Below are positions 59,411 through 64,000 of a DNA stretch of 64,000 nt, piece after piece. A program made the position numbers and the translations under genes. A model generated the notes under the pieces. The model saw only the letters and a program-made list of their open reading frames with translations. It was not told where the DNA came from and ran no database searches. The stretch is from Cymodocea nodosa (Eukaryota; Streptophyta; Magnoliopsida; Alismatales; Cymodoceaceae): positions 5,952,001 through 6,016,000 of the forward strand of contig CM072337.1 in NCBI GenBank assembly GCA_036874045.1. The letters run 5' to 3'. Within the stretch, counting starts at the first letter, position 1, and every line of letters starts with the position of its first letter.

Positions 59411-59862
59411 TTTATATTTATTTTTTTGATTTTAAATTAAAATAAAAAGAAAAAAATTTACAACATTTTCGATAGTCAATTCATCATTCAAACACATTAT
59501 TTTATTTATAAATACATTTATTAATTTTCAATTGTTAATTTTTTATATTTATTTTTTTAATTTTCAATTAAAATAAAAATAAAAAAATTTACAACGTTTT
59601 CGATAATCAATTCATCATTCAAACACATTATTTTATTTATAAATACATTTATTAATTTTCAATTATTAAATTTTTATATTTATTTTTTTGATTTTAAATT
59701 AAAATAATAATAAAAAATTTACAACGTTTACGATAATGAATTCATCATTCAAACACATTATTTTATTTATAAATACATTTATTAATTTTCATTAGCTGAT
59801 TTTTTATATTTATTTTTTTGATTTTAAATTAAAAAAAAAAAAATTTATAACGTTTCCGATAA
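59411..59862. repeat. 130-bp tandem repeat, about 3.5 units
   Basis: The marker TCAATTCATCATTCAAAC and its variants start near 59477, 59607 and 59737. The last unit is cut at GATAATGA, where RT sequence begins. Confidence 0.88.
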
Positions 59863-60805
59863 TGACATAATTTATCTGATTTCTGATAGCTCGTGAGTTA
59901 GTCCAATCCATGTAGTTCCCAAGAAATCAGGATTAACAATTATTAGGAATGAAAGTCAAGACTTGATACCTACTAGAATTCAATCAAGCTGGAGAGTATG
60001 TATAGACTATAGAAAGTTGAATGTTGTGACTAGGAAAGATCATTTTCCCTTACATTTTATAGATCAAATGCTAGAAAGATTAACAGGGAAAGAATATTTT
60101 TGTTTCCTAGACGGGTATTCAGGTTATAATCAAATTCCAATAGCATTAAAGGATCAAGAGAAAACAACTTTCACTTGTCCTAATGGAACTTATGCTTTTA
60201 AGAGAATGCCATTCGGATTATGCAATGCACTAGCTACCTTTCAAAGGTGTATGCAATGCATATTTACTGGAATGACTGAAGATTTTTTAGAAATATTTAT
60301 GGATGATTTTACTGTATATGGCAACTCATATGAAGTCTATTTAAAAAATTTAGACTTAATAATAGAAGAGTTATCATTAAATCAAAAGCTAGTAGAAAAA
60401 AATGCAAACATAAATGATTTAGATATTATTTATGCTAGAAACCAGAAAGATAACTTTGGAAATTCTTATAATCCTAATTGGAGAAATCACCCGAATTTAT
60501 CTTGGAGAAACAACAATTTCCAGGGAGGAGAAAATGTAAATGAGAAGAATATAAGTTATGAAGCATTACTAGAACAAGGATCTAGAATAGAGAAATTAGA
60601 AAAGATAATACAATAATTAAACAATCGTCTAGATTTTGTATTTGGAAATGCTGCAATTCAAAATCAAAATAGAAATATACCACTTAGACAGAAGGAATCA
60701 ATGGAAGTTAGACCTACTGGAGGATTGTCAATACAAGCAATACCTAACCCTATCAATAGAATTGTTAATGAAATTAATACCTCTTCTAGGAGGGTAGCTG
60801 AATGA
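59863..60805 (+). pseudogene. RT - gag fusion frame in E
   Basis: The first part is RT: ISDS-stop-VSPIHVVPKK (TGG to TGA near 59895), WRVCIDYRKLN, FLDGYSGYNQI, AFKRMPFGLCNA, intact FMDD. After KNLDLI at about 60362 the frame passes without a break into the gag C-terminus (EELSLNQKLVEKNANINDL, NPNWRNHPNLSWRNNNFQGG). From the ATG at 59963 it is open for 217 residues. A TAA at 60614 (Gln in relatives) interrupts it and the frame ends at TGA 60803. The missing interval runs from RT through integrase and the accessory ORF to mid-gag. Confidence 0.87.
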
Positions 60806-60992
60806 AGCAGCATATCTGAAGCAACTATCTGTATATATATGTTTTTATTTATAGTTAATAGTATCGTAGAGTTAGTCCTTAACTCAACGAACTTAGTTCG
60901 TTGAGTTATGCCTTAACTCCACGAGGGTGTGCAGTAGTTATGTTAATTTTTGTCTTTGCTAAATTTTTGTGTGTGTTATATAGAATCGACAA
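60806..60992 (+). other. Gag - F-box intergenic region in E
   Basis: Contains TTCGTTGAGTTATG and TAACTCAACGAAC half-sites, as in C. No ORF; it may hold leader or regulatory DNA for the F-box gene. Confidence 0.55.
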
Positions 60993-62078
60993 ATGGAATT
61001 GATGCAATTAACGTTGGATGCACTAAGGGAAGTACTGAGTAACTTATCAACTAAAGATCTGTGCAGGTTGTGTTGTGTATCAAAGGAAATTAAAGACTGT
61101 ATTGAAGAAAAATATTTTCAAGGACTACAAGCTGCAAAAATGACTAAGATTAGAGATGGATTCATATGGAGGTCATTTAATCGTAGTTCAATTAACCATG
61201 AATATCTGCCTATGGAAGAAACTACTGGAATTCCACCCAATACATTAGAAGGAATAGATCATATTATGGGAATAGATGAAAGATTAATTATATACAGGAC
61301 GAGACCAAGGTATGCAAGTTTATTACTTGATATTTTGATAAGAAATCCTATAACAAGAGAAGAATGGAATATAGGAAGACCTAATAGATATGAAGTACCA
61401 ACTGTAAATTGTGGGTCGGCTTTAATATTTTCTGATAAAAATTCTACAATTCCTAAAAAATTATATTATTGGAGACCTACAAGAAATTAGGGTGAAGATT
61501 TACGCTTAAGTGTGTATAATTTTCTAAATAGATCTTGGAATGAAAATATTATGATATATCTAAGACAGAAATCATTAATTAACAACATGCATGTCATACT
61601 TGATGGATATGTATATCTAGTCACAGATATATCAATAGCATTTGGATCTGATTTATACATAGCGAGCATAGACATTTATGATAAATATATAGAAATTTTA
61701 CCTATACCGAGAGAAATAGCTAAACCACCATCTACAGAATTTAATAAAATTCAAATAGGAATGTGGTATAATGAATATGATGATCCTACTTTATGTCTGA
61801 TAAGATGGTAGTATGAACTGATGAAATTTCAAATATGGATTATGAAAGACATAAATGAATGGAAGTGGGAAGAGGAGTATATTGAAATAGATGTAGAAAT
61901 AGAAACTGCTACATTACCCTGGAACCGAAAAGGATCCCTTTCTGCATTTCATATCATTAATGGTAATACACTTGTATTTGGAATTTATAATATATTACAT
62001 GTTTACAAATTAAGAAGAAACAAGAACTACATTAAAACAGAATTAATAGCAAGAACTATGCCTAAAAAGTTTGCTTGA
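60993..62078 (+). pseudogene. F-box protein carried by the retrotransposon (full length, two in-frame stops)
   Basis: A single frame of 361 codons, interrupted only by TAG at 61488-61490 and 61809-61811; N has TGG (Trp) at both places. Residues ~5-40 form an F-box (LTLDALREVLSNL, KDLCRLCCVSKEIKDCI), the fold that binds Skp1 in SCF ubiquitin ligases. The remainder has features like plant F-box-associated domains: a repeated pattern with LYYWRP, YNFLNRSWNENIMI, MHVILDGYVYLV, SIDIYDKYIEILPIP. No membrane segment or signal peptide. It lies 187 bp after gag and about 1.8 kb before the LTR, in element orientation. C and N carry further remnants, so it is part of the family rather than a neighbour gene. 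The substrate is unknown. Confidence 0.82.
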
Positions 62079-63860
62079 ACTAACACGTTTATTCCATTTG
62101 TTTCTACTTTTCAATCATGTTCTTAAGCTGTGATTATGTGTTTAATGTTGTGTGTATTCTACATTTATTTATAGAAAAAACAAAAAAAATGTAGTTTTTA
62201 TTTTATTTTATAAAAGAAAAAAAAAACAAAATATCAATCCAGTTTGTTGGTATCTGTGTTGGGAAACCAACTGACTTGCTTGTGAGCCACTAGAGGCATA
62301 GGAGCTTGGGTGCCACACAAGACACTGATTTATCAATATCTATTAAATGTTATTTTATTTTATATTCTACTTTTATTTGTGAATGAAAAGTTTTTCAGAA
62401 TCAAAAATCAGAATATGCAGAAGGAGATACAAATGAAACAAGGTATGTAACCAATTACTTATCCTGAATTTTAAATCAACGAAACTATATTCATGCCTGC
62501 TACAATTACCATATTTATTGTCAAATCTTTTACATTGAGGACAATGCAAAATGTAGGTATGGGGGGGAGGTAATTAAAGTAATAGTCATGTAAGTTTGTT
62601 AATTAAAGGAATTAAAATGGTACTGCAAAGTTTTGTGAAAATTAAAAATTTTTATAAACTTGTTGTAACTATCCGATAATTGAGACTGTAAAATTTTTAT
62701 AAACTGTAACTACTTGAATGTTATATTTAGAAGGCTATATAAGATGCTATAGAATTTACTATTTATGCAAATCTAGATATAGTATCTTATGTTTTTTCTG
62801 AATTTCATGAGTTTAACAGTTTCACGATTTTAAAATGAAATCAGAATGCTTAATGAAAAAATCAATAAATTATTTGAAGTCCTGAAGGAGCTGAAATATA
62901 AATTTTAGATTAAATGAAACACATATGATTAAAGATACATTTAGTTTAACTGATTAAACTTGTAGAATGATTTATGTGTAGATCTTATTAAACTATAGAA
63001 AAAGTATGAGCTTATTGTTATGGATTCATATTTACAGTAAATGATAGAAGTAGGACTATATGAGGTTGTTGTTTTATTGCATCTGTATTAATGAAATACG
63101 TACATATACAGTATGTGATTAATGTTTTGTTTTGTTGTTGTGATTGAAAAAAAAAAAAAAACTTTGAGAGTTTATTGACTTGTTTGATCATGAGCCTTTT
63201 GTACTTGAGTAGATAAGTATGTAAGGATTGTTGACCTGAAAAAGGACTCTTGAAATCTGGCAACCTAAGATCCTGATCAAATCTAGGATTGTTGACTAAA
63301 AACTCGCTACATGGGTACATTAGAAAGCTCCTGTATGATTCAAGCTTGTTAAATTAACTTTTAAAGTACAAAAAAAGAAAAACATATACTGTTTTGAAAA
63401 GATACAAGTGTTTTGTGAAATACAGATATCTTATGAATCGAGTATATTTTCTGTTATCTAGAATTGCTGAAATAGAAATCTAGAATTGACTTTTGAAGTT
63501 GTTTAATGGAGATACAATTCTTTATTCTACTTGTCTTAATCATATTAAATGGGATTGTACTTTGATTCGTATGCTGTTGAAATTTCTTTTAGAAATCTTA
63601 TTGGAAAATTCAGGATGACAAATGATGAAAAGAAGAACCAACGATAATATAATTAACACCTATGTGATGATGATATATTTTGTATGTAATTTGCATATAT
63701 TCTAAGTATATTTGCAAGTTGATTACTGAAACATACAGAATATCTATATGATAATACTAGTTCTTATGCTGAACAGAAGAAAAAAAGAAGAATTAATTCT
63801 AGCACTTTTAGAAATACCAATTAATTAGATCTTAGTTTGCTAAGGGACTAGCAAAATTTA
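62079..63860 (+). other. Element E 3' untranslated region
   Basis: Homologous to 8942-10741 (-) of N. AT-rich, with the internal purine motif at 62531-62570 and an A-run near 63149. No sense ORF. Confidence 0.8.
62531..62570 (+). promoter_or_regulatory. Internal polypurine-tract-like motif in E
   Basis: TACATTGAGGACAATGCA, then GGTATGGGGGGGAGG. It is a stronger purine run than the PPT next to the LTR (GGTATGGGGGAAG) and shares its GGTATGGGGG core. Confidence 0.55.
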
Positions 63861-63873
63861 GGTATGGGGGAAG
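63861..63873 (+). other. Polypurine tract of E
   Basis: GGTATGGGGGAAG immediately before the LTR start TGTTTAGAATG. Confidence 0.85.
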
Positions 63874-64000
63874 TGTTTAGAATGAAAAAGTGCATATTAT
63901 TAACAGTTAATTACATAATATTTAGCTTATCATATGAGAATTAAGCCATTATGTTATAATTGCACTGTTATAAGCTTTAATTAAAAAATTTGCTTAAATT
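63874..64000 (+). repeat. 3' LTR of E (first 127 bp, runs off window)
   Basis: TGTTTAGAATGAAAAAGTGC is the same start as the N 5' LTR read from 21780, and the match continues to the window end. Confidence 0.9.

Larger units (their letters stand above)
58712..64000 (+). mobile_element. Ty3/gypsy element E, rearranged, 3' part with F-box gene
   Basis: The + strand holds a CGGTC palindrome array, a 130-bp tandem repeat, the middle of RT, the C-terminal half of gag fused in frame to RT, the F-box gene, the 3' UTR, the PPT and the start of the 3' LTR. Its gag-F-box order and spacing match C; its F-box, 3' UTR and LTR match N. The CGGTT tract precedes RT here, unlike N, B and D, so the left part is scrambled. 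Confidence 0.85.

Overview
This window is plant nuclear DNA made almost entirely of nested, decayed transposable elements. I see no ordinary host gene, tRNA, rRNA or CRISPR array. A land plant, most likely an angiosperm, is indicated by Ty3/gypsy elements of the Athila/Tat branch (primer-binding sites resembling the complement of the plant tRNA-Asp 3' end, GPF/GPY integrase tails, FMDD reverse transcriptases), by PIF/Harbinger transposons with introns, by a Copia fragment and by the AT-rich composition. The species cannot be told.

Layout: (A) a + strand Ty3 element fills 1-23376, with its 5' LTR cut by the window edge. (N) A - strand Ty3 element sits inside A at 7198-21780, flanked by the 5-bp duplication GGTTC. 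(B) A - strand element at 23377-33956 is the one A jumped into. (C) A + strand element at 33957-46772 is the one B jumped into. It has lost pol and carries PIF/Harbinger copy 1 (39227-45263), which itself holds a 1.7-kb solo LTR (43062-44763, duplication ACTTT). (D) A - strand element at 46773-54125 is the one C jumped into; its 5' LTR is split by PIF/Harbinger copy 2 (54126-58711). (E) A rearranged + strand element runs from 58712 to the window end and stops 127 bp into its 3' LTR. The left halves of B, C and D should lie upstream of base 1.

N, B, C, D and E belong to one family. Its composite order, assembled from overlapping copies, is LTR - PBS - zinc knuckle and acidic linker - protease - RT - RNase H - integrase - AACCG/CGGTT palindrome tract - long accessory ORF resembling the 'putative plant transposon protein' - promoter-like spacer with TATAAATA - capsid-type gag - F-box protein - 3' UTR with an internal polypurine tract - PPT - LTR. 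Two things stand out: the capsid part of gag lies downstream of pol instead of upstream, and the element carries a full-length F-box ORF (about 361 codons) next to gag. Element A, of a related family, has the zinc knuckle and pol but no visible capsid domain.

Almost every reading frame is broken, often by C-to-T type nonsense changes. The best preserved frame is the Myb/SANT-like ORF1 of PIF/Harbinger copy 2. The LTRs and spacers share dense short palindromes (GTTGAGTTA/TAACTCAAC and CGGATAGTTA/TAACTATCCG types), CTTAAGT and CACGTG G-boxes, also found in the structurally different solo LTR.
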